From T1Sed10-7 sp040904745 (GTDB lineage Bacteria > Actinomycetota > Nitriliruptoria > Nitriliruptorales > Nitriliruptoraceae): DNA of 9,567 bases. Under the pieces are notes generated by a model, which had not been told where the DNA came from, searched no databases, and saw nothing but the letters and a program-made list of their open reading frames with translations. Numbering within the stretch: position 1 is the first letter of the stretch; each line of letters starts with the position of its first letter. Where the stretch lies: the NCBI GenBank assembly GCA_040904745.1, contig JBBDSW010000050.1:1-9567 (forward strand). The letters are read 5' to 3'. Made by a program: the position numbers and the translations under genes. Positions 1 to 6,177 of this stretch are shown here, one piece after another.

Positions 1-62
1 CGGTCCTCGACGATGCCGACGGCGGTCTCGTCGCAGGAGGTCTCGATGCCGAGGACCAGCAC
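1..62 (-). CDS. tsaD: TsaD, tRNA t6A37 threonylcarbamoyltransferase, first 20 codons (runs off the window)
   Basis: Only the N-terminus is present. From the GTG at 62 the translation reads (M)LVLGIETSCDETAVGIVED, the N-terminal phosphate-binding strand of the ASKHA fold that is typical of TsaD (formerly Gcp/YgjD). TsaD transfers the threonylcarbamoyl group from TC-AMP to A37 of ANN-decoding tRNAs, together with TsaB and TsaE in the cytoplasm. The GTG start is supported by a GGAGG (plus strand 71-75) lying 8 bases upstream inside rimI. One base separates the rimI stop from this start, so the gene is the fourth member of the tsaE-tsaB-rimI-tsaD operon. The metal-binding histidines lie outside the window, so integrity cannot be judged. 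Confidence 0.93.
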   Translation of the reverse strand, partial: MLVLGIETSCDETAVGIVED

Positions 63-63
63 G

Positions 64-666
64 TCACCCGCCTCCGTGCTCGAAGACCGCTCGGCGCCAC
101 ATCAGCAACGCATCCTCGCCGTCTGGGTAGTAGCCGGGGCGGCGGCCCTCGACCGTGAAACCGAGATGACGGTACAGCCCCTGGGCGCCGAGGTTCCCCG
201 TCCGGACCTCGAGGGTGAGCGCCGCCGCGCCCCGCGCGCGCAGGGCGGCGTCGAGGGCCACCATGAGCGCGGTCCCGACGCCCCTGCGACGCTGCTCGGG
301 GACGACGGCGATGTCGAGGACATGGCCCTCGTCGACCTGCAGGAGGCCGAACGCGGCGCCGATGACCACGTCGGCACGCGAGGCGATGACCTGCGTGGTG
401 GCCGGATCGGCGTCGGCGGGAGCAGTGACAGGATCGGTCACCGCGGCCACCACCGCCGGCGCCCGGGGGTCGCTCCACACCCCCCGCGACAGATCGCGAT
501 CGAGCGAGCGAAGGGTGGACTCGGCGAGCCCAGGCAACGCCCGGATGCCGACCGCATCGGCGGCCGTCGCAACACGTACCGCGGTCGCGGCACCCGCGCC
601 GGCGGCCGCGACCGTGCCCGGCGTGCCCGATGTGCGAGTCGGACCGGCCCGGCCGACCCCGCTCAC
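64..666 (-). CDS. rimI: RimI, ribosomal protein S18-alanine N-acetyltransferase (GNAT family)
   Basis: This GNAT acetyltransferase of about 200 residues is the RimI type that acetylates the N-terminal alanine of ribosomal protein S18. The acetyl-CoA binding motif (PEQRRRGVGTAL, residues about 122-133) is intact. It is followed by LEVRTGNLGAQGLYRHLGF (about 152-170) with the conserved Glu and Tyr, and by the RimI-type ending YYPDGEDALLMWRR. I chose the GTG at 666 because it overlaps the tsaB stop in the sequence GTGA; an in-frame ATG at 705 lies inside tsaB and would add 13 Arg-rich residues. RimI is usually near 150 residues. Here the first 30 or so residues are Ala/Gly/Thr-rich, and a further Ala/Pro/Asp-rich stretch sits before the core, so the true start could also lie further downstream. 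Confidence 0.9.
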   Translation of the reverse strand: MSGVGRAGPTRTSGTPGTVAAAGAGAATAVRVATAADAVGIRALPGLAESTLRSLDRDLSRGVWSDPRAPAVVAAVTDPVTAPADADPATTQVIASRADVVIGAAFGLLQVDEGHVLDIAVVPEQRRRGVGTALMVALDAALRARGAAALTLEVRTGNLGAQGLYRHLGFTVEGRRPGYYPDGEDALLMWRRAVFEHGGG

Positions 667-1376
667 GTGGCGGCCACCCCGCCGCGACCTTCGTGCTGCT
701 CCCAACCGATCCTGGCATCCGCGTCACGCAGGTAGATCGGGCGCAGCTGGTCAGGACGCTGCGTCTCCTCGCGCACGAACCGGGGCACGGCGAGCTCGGC
801 GAGGTCGGCGGCATCCGGCCAGGCGAGCTCCGGTCCGGCGACCTCCGCACCGGTGGCCTGCAGGCGTCCCCGGTCGTCCAACGCCCCGTCACCGACGACG
901 AGCACATCGCCCGGCTGCGCCTCGATCTCGGCGACCAACCGGTCGAGCCGGCCGACCGTGGGATCCGACTCGCGCTGCACGCCGCCGGGGATGGTGCGGT
1001 AGAAGGCCCAGAACCGCTCCCCCCGACGCGCATCGATCACCGCGCAGATGACCCGCTGGGTGTAGCGGACGCGGAAGGCGAGCACGTCCAGACCGCTGAG
1101 CCCCACGACCGGCAGTTGGCGGGCGGCGGCGAAGGTCTGCGCGGTCGCGATGCCGACGCGCAGTCCCGTGAACAACCCCGGCCCGGTCCCCACGGCGACC
1201 CCGTGGATCCGGTCGACACCGAGTCCCGCCTGCTCCAGACAGAACCGGATCGCGGGGGCCACGAACTCGCCGTGGCGACGGGCGACGCCGAGGCTGGCCG
1301 ATGCGATCACGCGGTCGGCGTCCACCAGCGCGACGGACGAACGGGTCGTCGAGGTCTCGATCCCAAGTACGAGCAT
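663..1376 (-). CDS. tsaB: TsaB, tRNA t6A37 threonylcarbamoyltransferase complex dimerisation subunit
   Basis: The 237-residue protein begins MLVLGIETSTTRSSVALVD and carries GTGPGLFTGLRVGI at residues 63-76, the signature of TsaB (YeaZ). TsaB is the ASKHA-fold partner that dimerises with TsaD and, with TsaE, is needed for t6A formation. Length is normal for the family and no residue looks disrupted. The ATG start shares its A with the stop codon of the upstream tsaE (TGATG), and its own stop overlaps the GTG of rimI (GTGA), so translation of the three genes is likely coupled. It keeps the N-terminal likeness to TsaD (GIETS) expected of these paralogues. Confidence 0.96.
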   Translation of the reverse strand: MLVLGIETSTTRSSVALVDADRVIASASLGVARRHGEFVAPAIRFCLEQAGLGVDRIHGVAVGTGPGLFTGLRVGIATAQTFAAARQLPVVGLSGLDVLAFRVRYTQRVICAVIDARRGERFWAFYRTIPGGVQRESDPTVGRLDRLVAEIEAQPGDVLVVGDGALDDRGRLQATGAEVAGPELAWPDAADLAELAVPRFVREETQRPDQLRPIYLRDADARIGWEQHEGRGGVAAT

Positions 1377-1567
1377 CAGCGGAACTCCGGGTCATGCCGT
1401 CTGGCGCGCCAGGGCGCACAGGCGTCGCTCAGGGCGGGCACACGCCGCGCCCATGCCTCCCCGAGCGCACGGATCGTCACGTCACGGGGCAGGGCTCCAT
1501 CCTCGCGCTCCACCACCTCGCCGTCCACTCCGATCCCGTCACCATCACGCGCAGCGCCATCGGGCCC
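1376..1567 (-). CDS. tsaE: TsaE, t6A biosynthesis ATPase, C-terminal 63 residues only (5' part lost in assembly gap)
   Basis: The open frame that ends one base into tsaB carries VTIRALGEAWARRVPAL about 35 residues before its stop, which resembles the C-terminal strand and helix of actinobacterial TsaE. The P-loop and the rest of the protein must lie in the adjacent 100-N gap, which is therefore really larger than 100 bases. The call rests mainly on position (directly upstream of tsaB-rimI-tsaD, TGATG coupling) and on this short tail; no catalytic motif is visible. The start may be the GTG at 1705 that overlaps the stop of the glycosylase gene, but nothing in the 12 codons before the gap confirms it. 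Confidence 0.65.
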   Translation of the reverse strand, partial: GPDGAARDGDGIGVDGEVVEREDGALPRDVTIRALGEAWARRVPALSDACAPWRARRHDPEFR

Positions 1568-1667
1568 NNNNNNNNNNNNNNNNNNNNNNNNNNNNNNNNN
1601 NNNNNNNNNNNNNNNNNNNNNNNNNNNNNNNNNNNNNNNNNNNNNNNNNNNNNNNNNNNNNNNNNNN
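1568..1667. other. Assembly gap (100 N) inside tsaE
   Basis: Exactly 100 N, the standard placeholder for a gap of unknown size. A complete TsaE of about 150 residues cannot fit, so at least some 200 bases more than shown are probably missing. I see no clear tandem repeat on either flank. Confidence 0.97.
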
Positions 1668-1701
1668 ACCGCACTACCGATCACTGCCCGTGGGGAGCAG
1701 C

Positions 1702-2358
1702 TCACCGCTGGGCGTCGAGCCGTGATCGCAGCTCCGAGCGCGCCTCGGCACCGGTGCTCATCGTGCCGTCCAGGACCGCTTTGGCGACCCCCAGGTCACG
1801 ACGCAACGCCACGGCGGCGGCCGGTACCCCTCGCACCGCCTCGGACGGGTGGTACGTGGGGATCAGGGTGACGCCGTTGCGCACGTCCAGACGGTACCCG
1901 GCGACCCGTTCCAGCGGCACGGGACGACCGAGCAGCACCGAGGTCGCCAACGCACCGAGCGTCACGATGACCTCCGGACCGACGAGGTCCAACTCGCCGT
2001 CGAGGTGCACCGCGCACGTGTTGATCTCCTCCGATGACGGGGCACGGTCGCCAGGCGGGCGGCAGCGGACCACCGTCGTCCGGCGCACCTCGGCCGGATC
2101 GAGCCCGGCATGCAGGAGCGCCTCGTCCAGGACGTTGCGCGCGCTGCCGGCCAGCGCCTGTCCGTGGACGTCCTCGTGGCGCCGGGGGTAGTCGATGACC
2201 ACCACGAGACGGGCGTCGCGGGGCCCGTCCCCCACCACGGGGTGCGTGCGATCGGTATGCAGCGCGCACGCCCCGCACTGCTTGACGGCGCGATCGTGTC
2301 CCCGAGCGGAACGCGGACCAGCGTCCACGGTCGGGCGCAACGTCGTCGTGGACGGCAT
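1702..2358 (-). CDS. Family-4 type uracil-DNA glycosylase, divergent, with 4Fe-4S cysteines
   Basis: The 218-residue protein has the layout of family-4 uracil-DNA glycosylases, which remove uracil from DNA in base excision repair. The four cluster-binding cysteines are present at C28, C31, C99 and C115. CRPPGDRAPSSEEINTC (99-115), VIVTLGALA (130-138) and TYHPSEAVR (168-176), with the His-Pro motif, match the family. However, the first active-site motif, normally GEAPGxxED, reads IDYPRRHED (55-63), and the usual Asn in CRPPxNR is Asp104. The enzyme may have altered specificity or weak activity, or belong to a related subfamily. The ATG start follows a perfect AGGGAGG (plus strand 2365-2371) at 6 bases. 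A 358-base noncoding stretch precedes it, suggesting its own promoter. Its stop may overlap the start of tsaE. Confidence 0.8.
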   Translation of the reverse strand: MPSTTTLRPTVDAGPRSARGHDRAVKQCGACALHTDRTHPVVGDGPRDARLVVVIDYPRRHEDVHGQALAGSARNVLDEALLHAGLDPAEVRRTTVVRCRPPGDRAPSSEEINTCAVHLDGELDLVGPEVIVTLGALATSVLLGRPVPLERVAGYRLDVRNGVTLIPTYHPSEAVRGVPAAAVALRRDLGVAKAVLDGTMSTGAEARSELRSRLDAQR

Positions 2359-2512
2359 CAGCAGCCTCCCTCGCCGCGTGAGCGTCGTCGGTCACGCCGC
2401 GCGAGTCGAACGTATCGGCGCGATGGGCTCTAGGGCCAAACGACCATCGTCTGGGCCCGCTCTCCGCGCGGGCAGGCACAAGGCCCCCCGGGAACGGACG
2501 TCGCTGAGCGGC

Positions 2513-2574
2513 GGGATCGCCGCCAGCCGCCGATCCCCCGCTGCAAGAAGCGGCCACCTGTCGGCAGGAAGTGG
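2513..2574 (-). other. Three adjacent hairpins in the glycosylase leader region
   Basis: Read on the plus strand, GGGATCG/CGATCCC pairs around 11 bases (2513-2537), CCGCT/AGCGG pairs around 6 bases (2538-2553), and CCTG/CAGG with an outer CCA/TGG pairs around a 4-base loop (2554-2574, small bulge). They abut with no spare base between them. This may be a structured leader RNA of the glycosylase gene or part of a terminator region. In DNA this GC-rich, short stems arise easily by chance, so this is tentative. Confidence 0.3.
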
Positions 2575-2615
2575 TCATGCCGTGGCGGGTCCGGGGCCGA
2601 CCGCCCCGGTCGCGT

Positions 2616-2646
2616 CGAGAAGCTGCTGACGGTCCGCAGCTTCTCG
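2616..2646 (-). terminator. Likely transcription terminator after the P1 peptidase gene
   Basis: A perfect 11-bp inverted repeat, CGAGAAGCTGC and GCAGCTTCTCG, surrounds a 9-base loop 71 bases downstream of the peptidase stop. There is no T tract on either strand, which is common for actinobacterial terminators. It is the longest perfect stem I noticed in the noncoding DNA of this window. It could instead be part of the leader RNA of the glycosylase gene. Confidence 0.5.
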
Positions 2647-2716
2647 CACGGCAGCTTCCCGGGTCCCACCTGAGACGGCCCCAACCGGTTGAGCCGGCGG
2701 TCCGACAGGCGCGGGG

Positions 2717-3819
2717 TCAGCCGTCGGCCAGCCCCGGCAGCACCGGAGCGCCCGGGAAGCTCGCGCCCCCGGTGGCCGCCAGCGGCCCGCGGCGCACCGC
2801 CTCGGCGACGGCTTCGGCCGCGAGGTGGGCGACGAGGTCCAGGCTCGCCACCACCTCGCCGGTCGCCAGGCAGAACAGTGCGTCGCCGTCGGCCTCGGTG
2901 TGGGCCGGACGGAGCGCCCGCGCCACCCCGGAATGCCCGAGGTCGGCGACCCGGGCGGCGTCCCGCTTGGTCAGCCGGGCGTTGGTGACGATGCAGCCGA
3001 TCACGGTGTTNNNNNNNNNNNNNNNNNNNNNNNNNNNNNNNNNNNNNNNNNNNNNNNNNNNNNNNNNNNNNNNNNNNNNNNNNNNNNNNNNNNNNNNNNN
3101 NNNNNNNNNNGCCCGGCCGGCGGCGCATCGCACGTCGGCCCGGCCGGCGGCGCGTCTCCCGGGGTGGCGGCCGGCGGCGCGGCACGCCCGAACGGATCGA
3201 CCATCGGGAACCGCGGGGCGTCGTCGGGTACCCGGGCACGCGCCAGGTAGGACCCGTCCTCGTCGACCACCTCGCCGACGGCGTTGTTGGCGACGATGGC
3301 GCCGACGGTGACGTCACCGGCCGAGCGCACGGCGATGCCCTGGCCGCTGCGCCAGGCATGTTCGAGGCCCGCGACCTTGGCCACGGTGCACCCCGCGCCG
3401 ACCCCGACCCGGCCCTCGGCCGGATCCTCCTCCGCGGCGGCCTCGCAGGCCGCGTACCCCTCGTCCGCGCCGGGTCGCGACGCCGGGGACCACACCGCGC
3501 CGTCCAGGACGATCGCGGCGCCGACGATGGGGACGACGGCGCCGGGGACCACGTAGCCGACACCCCGCTGCTCGAGCCACCGCACGACCCCGTCGGCCGT
3601 GGAGAGCCCGTAGGCGGACCCGCCGCTGAGCACGACCGCGTGGCAGGCCTCGACCTTGCCCATCGGTCCGAGCGCGGCCGCCTCGCGGGTCCCGGGCGCC
3701 GAACCGCGCACCGCGATCGCCCCCAGCGAGCCCTCCGGCGGCAACACCACGGTGCACCCGGAGACCTGATCCGGCGCCGTCCACGTCCCGATCCGCACCC
3801 CGCGCACCCCGAGCGCCAT
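2717..3819 (-). CDS. P1-family (DmpA/S58-like) peptidase, interrupted by an assembly gap
   Basis: The N-terminal 236 residues show RGSAPGTRE (38-46), LSGGSAYGLSTADG (64-77), VPIVGAAIVLDG and GVGAGCTVAK (139-148), typical of P1 peptidases: Ntn-fold aminopeptidases that self-cleave into alpha and beta chains. After the gap the protein resumes with NTVIGCIVTNARLTKRDAARVADLGHSGVARALRPAHTEADGDALFCLATGEV; the Asn-Thr is the expected cleavage site, with Thr as new N-terminal nucleophile. The two parts are in different frames across 100 N, which only shows that the gap size is arbitrary; I see no evidence of a real frameshift. The linker before the gap has tandem APPAG-type repeats. The ATG shares a base with the hydrolase stop (TGATG), so the two genes are coupled. 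The substrate is unknown. Confidence 0.88.
3011..3110. other. Assembly gap (100 N) inside the P1 peptidase gene
   Basis: A 100-N placeholder lies exactly between the repeat-rich linker and the catalytic Asn-Thr of the peptidase. One spare base on the right side means the true gap length must be two more than a multiple of three if the gene is intact, so 100 cannot be right. Confidence 0.97.
3111..3180 (-). repeat. Tandem repeat in the peptidase linker (27-bp period)
   Basis: GCCCGGCCGGCGGCGC occurs at 3111-3126 and 3138-3153, 27 bases (9 codons) apart, and the shorter GGCCGGCGGCGC recurs at 3169-3180. The encoded linker reads APPAATPGDAPPAGPTCDAPPAG, with repeated APPA cores. The first copy touches the N run, so the array probably continues into the gap. 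Confidence 0.85.
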
Positions 3820-4949
3820 CAGCCGGTCTCCCTGGCCACCGCCGTGTCCGGGTCGATCCGGCGCCAGTCGTCCTCACCCGAGCCGGCGAGCTCCCAGCGT
3901 CCGTCCTCGTCGCGCTCGACCTCGCCGTCGAGGTGGCGGCGCAGGACGTCGCTGACCCGCTCACCGGCCTCGAGCAGGCTCATGTGGCCGACCCCCTCGA
4001 GTTCGACGACCGCCGCCTGGGAGTGCTCGGCCATCCGTCGGGTGAGCGTCGCCGGGGTGAGCCGGTCGCGACTGCCGACCACCAGGGTCGTCGGTACGTC
4101 GGCCAGGGCCGCCAGCCCGGCGTCCTCGTCGACGGCGAGCACGGCCCCCACCAGCCCGAGCACCACATCCGTGCCGCACGAGAGGACCATCTCCTGGGTG
4201 AAGGCGACGACCTCCGGATCGGCGTCGGGCCCGACCCCCGTCCACCGCGCGATCAGGAACGACAGGTCGGAGGTCGAGGCCGTGATCCGCTCGGTGGCCC
4301 GGATCACGCGGGGGTCGCGGAGCGCCGGGACCAGCCGGCGGATCCCACGGTCGAGCCGCGCGGCCGCCCGGATCCCGAGCTCGAACCCGAGCCGTTCCGA
4401 CCGGGCCGACGAGGTGGTGGACAGCAGGACGGCACCGGCCAGCCGGTCGGCGATCTCGTCGGGGTAGCGGCGCGCAGCGTTCAGGAGCGTGATCCCGCCG
4501 AGCGAGTGGCCGGCGGTGACCACGCGTCCGCCGCGCGTGTGACGACGGACCACCTCGACGAAGGTGTCACCGAGCAGGTCGAGGTCGTAGTCGCCACCCT
4601 CCGGTGGGCTGCTGCGGGCATGTCCCGGCTGGTCGTAGGTGACGATCCGGTAGCGGTCCGCCAGGCGTGCGACCTGCTCGTGCCAGGCTCGGCCGGTGCA
4701 CACCCACCCGTGTGCCAGCACGAGTTCGGGGGCGTCGGCGGGACCGTAGGTCTCGACCGTGACCTCCGTGCCGCGGGGGCCCGTGAACGTGCTGAGCTCC
4801 CCGGCCAGGCTGCCGAGCGGCACGTCGACCGGCTCGAGGTCGGGGACGAGCTTGCCGCGTACGACCACCCGCTCCGCGAGGAAGCCCAGCGCCGCACCAC
4901 CCGCCAGTGCCGCGCCGATCCCGAGCATGGCCACCGAGCGTCGTGCCAC
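3819..4949 (-). CDS. Alpha/beta-fold hydrolase with N-terminal membrane segment
   Basis: From a GTG with AGGAG 6 bases upstream (minus strand), the protein has 376 residues. Residues 6-26 form a hydrophobic Ala/Gly/Leu segment, probably a signal anchor, with Arg on both sides. The hydrolase core shows the oxyanion HGW (80-82), DQPGHARSS (106-114), the nucleophile elbow GHSLGG with Ser149, an acid in VVGSRDRLTP (Asp295) and the catalytic histidine in GVGHMSL (His322). The triad is complete, so the enzyme should be active; the substrate cannot be told. The last 35 residues are charged and lie outside the fold. Genes of this kind commonly sit between alr and tsaE in actinobacteria, though here two further genes separate it from tsaE. 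An upstream in-frame ATG lies beyond the gap and is not used. Confidence 0.9.
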   Translation of the reverse strand: MARRSVAMLGIGAALAGGAALGFLAERVVVRGKLVPDLEPVDVPLGSLAGELSTFTGPRGTEVTVETYGPADAPELVLAHGWVCTGRAWHEQVARLADRYRIVTYDQPGHARSSPPEGGDYDLDLLGDTFVEVVRRHTRGGRVVTAGHSLGGITLLNAARRYPDEIADRLAGAVLLSTTSSARSERLGFELGIRAAARLDRGIRRLVPALRDPRVIRATERITASTSDLSFLIARWTGVGPDADPEVVAFTQEMVLSCGTDVVLGLVGAVLAVDEDAGLAALADVPTTLVVGSRDRLTPATLTRRMAEHSQAAVVELEGVGHMSLLEAGERVSDVLRRHLDGEVERDEDGRWELAGSGEDDWRRIDPDTAVARETG

Positions 4950-4967
4950 GGGTCGCTCCTCGTGGTC

Positions 4968-5005
4968 GGGTCGTGATCGGGTTGGGCGGGGTCGTGATCG
5001 GGTTG
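4968..5005. repeat. 21-bp tandem repeat between alr and the hydrolase gene
   Basis: The 17-base sequence gggtcgtgatcgggttg occurs at 4968-4984 and again at 4989-5005, a period of 21, and the second copy runs straight into the N gap. It lies just upstream of the hydrolase ribosome binding site and is noncoding on the minus strand as far as can be seen. More copies probably lie in the gap. Confidence 0.85.
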
Positions 5006-5105
5006 NNNNNNNNNNNNNNNNNNNNNNNNNNNNNNNNNNNNNNNNNNNNNNNNNNNNNNNNNNNNNNNNNNNNNNNNNNNNNNNNNNNNNNNNNNNNNNN
5101 NNNNN
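5006..5105. other. Assembly gap (100 N) between alr and the hydrolase gene
   Basis: This placeholder hides the last residues and stop of alanine racemase and the start of the intergenic repeat array. The true size is unknown. Confidence 0.97.
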
Positions 5106-6177
5106 CGTCCCCGCGAGCCCCGTCGTCGGCAGCGTGGTCGCCAGCGGCGCCGAGCAGGACCACCTCGTCGCCGACCCCCGGCTCGTCATCGCCGCACCAC
5201 ACCAGCAGCTGGTCCATCGTCACCGTGCCGACCATCGCACGCCGACGGCCGCCGAGCAGGACCTGGGCCCGGTTGGTGAGGCGACGCGGGACCCCGTCCG
5301 CGTAGCCGATGGGCACGGTGGCGACCCACCCTTCCTCGGGCGCACGCCAGCGGTGGCCGTAGGAGATCGGGGTGCCGGCGGCCACCCGCTTGACGTGCGA
5401 CACCTCGGAGACCAGGCGCAGGGCGGGCGTGAGCCCGTGGTCGGCGGCATCGACCTCACCGGACGGGGACAGGCCGTAGATGCCGATGCCCACTCGGACC
5501 AGGGTGCGGCGCGAGGTCGGGTGCAGCAGCACGCCGGCGGTGTTGGCCGCGTGGACCAGCGGCGCCCGGATCCCCATCCGGTCCGCCTCGTCGAGCGCCT
5601 GGTCGAAGGCCGCCAGCTGCTGATCGGTCGTGGCGACCTCCGGCTCGTCAGCACGAGCGAGGTGGGTGCAGATCCCCTCCACCTCGACGCCCGGCGAGGT
5701 GGCGAGCTGCTCGACGCGCGCCGGCCACTCCCCCGCGGGAACACCGACACGCCCCATGCCGGTGTCGACCTTGGCATGGACCAGCACGGGACGCCCGCGG
5801 CTCTGCCCGTGCGCATCGAGGGTGGCGATGAACGGCTCGCGGTAGACGGTGGGGGTGAGCTCGGCGGCGAGCACCTCACCGACCGCGGCGATGGGTGGCT
5901 CGGACAGCAGGAGGATCCGGGCGTCGATGCCCGCGTCGCGGAGCTGCACGCCCTCCTCGACCAGTGCCACCGCCAGCCAGCTCGCCCCGGCCTCCAGCGC
6001 CGCACGGGCAACCGGCACCGCCCCATGGCCGTAGCCGTCGGCCTTCACGACCGCACAGAGCGCGGTGTCCGCCGCCGCGGCGAGCTGGGCGACGTTGTGC
6101 CGGATGGCATCGAGGTCGACCTCGATGCGGGTGGGACGCGGGCCGTGCAGCGATCCGCCCGGGCTCGCACGCCTCAT
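5106..6177 (-). CDS. alr: Alanine racemase, C-terminal end lost in assembly gap
   Basis: This PLP enzyme makes D-alanine for peptidoglycan. The 357 residues seen contain the PLP lysine in VVKADGYGHGA (Lys45), KVDTGMGRVG (136-145), HAANTAGVLL (209-218), the second catalytic base Tyr273 in ISYGHRW, PIGYADGVPR (289-298) and GTVTMDQ (317-323). All are intact. The family usually has about 370-390 residues, so roughly the last 20-30 residues and the stop lie in the gap. The ATG overlaps the stop of the upstream epimerase/dehydratase gene (ATGA) and has GGGAGG 7 bases upstream, so the two are translationally coupled. Pairing with an nnr gene upstream is common in actinobacteria. Confidence 0.96.

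Larger units (their letters stand above)
2359..2716. other. Noncoding stretch between P1 peptidase and glycosylase, rich in hairpins
   Basis: No convincing gene is found in these 358 bases; open frames here are shadows without ribosome sites. The stretch holds a strong 11-bp stem (2616-2646), a 6-bp GC stem (2591-2609), three hairpins placed end to end (2513-2537, 2538-2553, 2554-2574), and near the glycosylase start a 6-bp inverted repeat CGATGG/CCATCG (2421-2426 and 2444-2449) around a 17-base spacer. It should contain the terminator of the upstream operon and the promoter and leader of the glycosylase gene. No match to a riboswitch family that I know was recognised. Confidence 0.6.

Noticed and set aside
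2412..2438. GCCGATAC on the minus strand as a WhiG/FliA-type -10 box
   Set aside because: The base pattern fits the -10 element, but there is no TAAA at the required 15-base spacing and no motility or sporulation gene nearby.
2427..2449. DosR-like operator (GGTCGTTTGGCCC) ahead of the glycosylase
   Set aside because: Only a loose match to the palindromic consensus, and nothing else in the window suggests hypoxia control.
3001..3133. Frameshifted peptidase pseudogene
   Set aside because: The frame change falls on an N run of arbitrary length, so it gives no evidence of a real mutation; both halves carry intact motifs.
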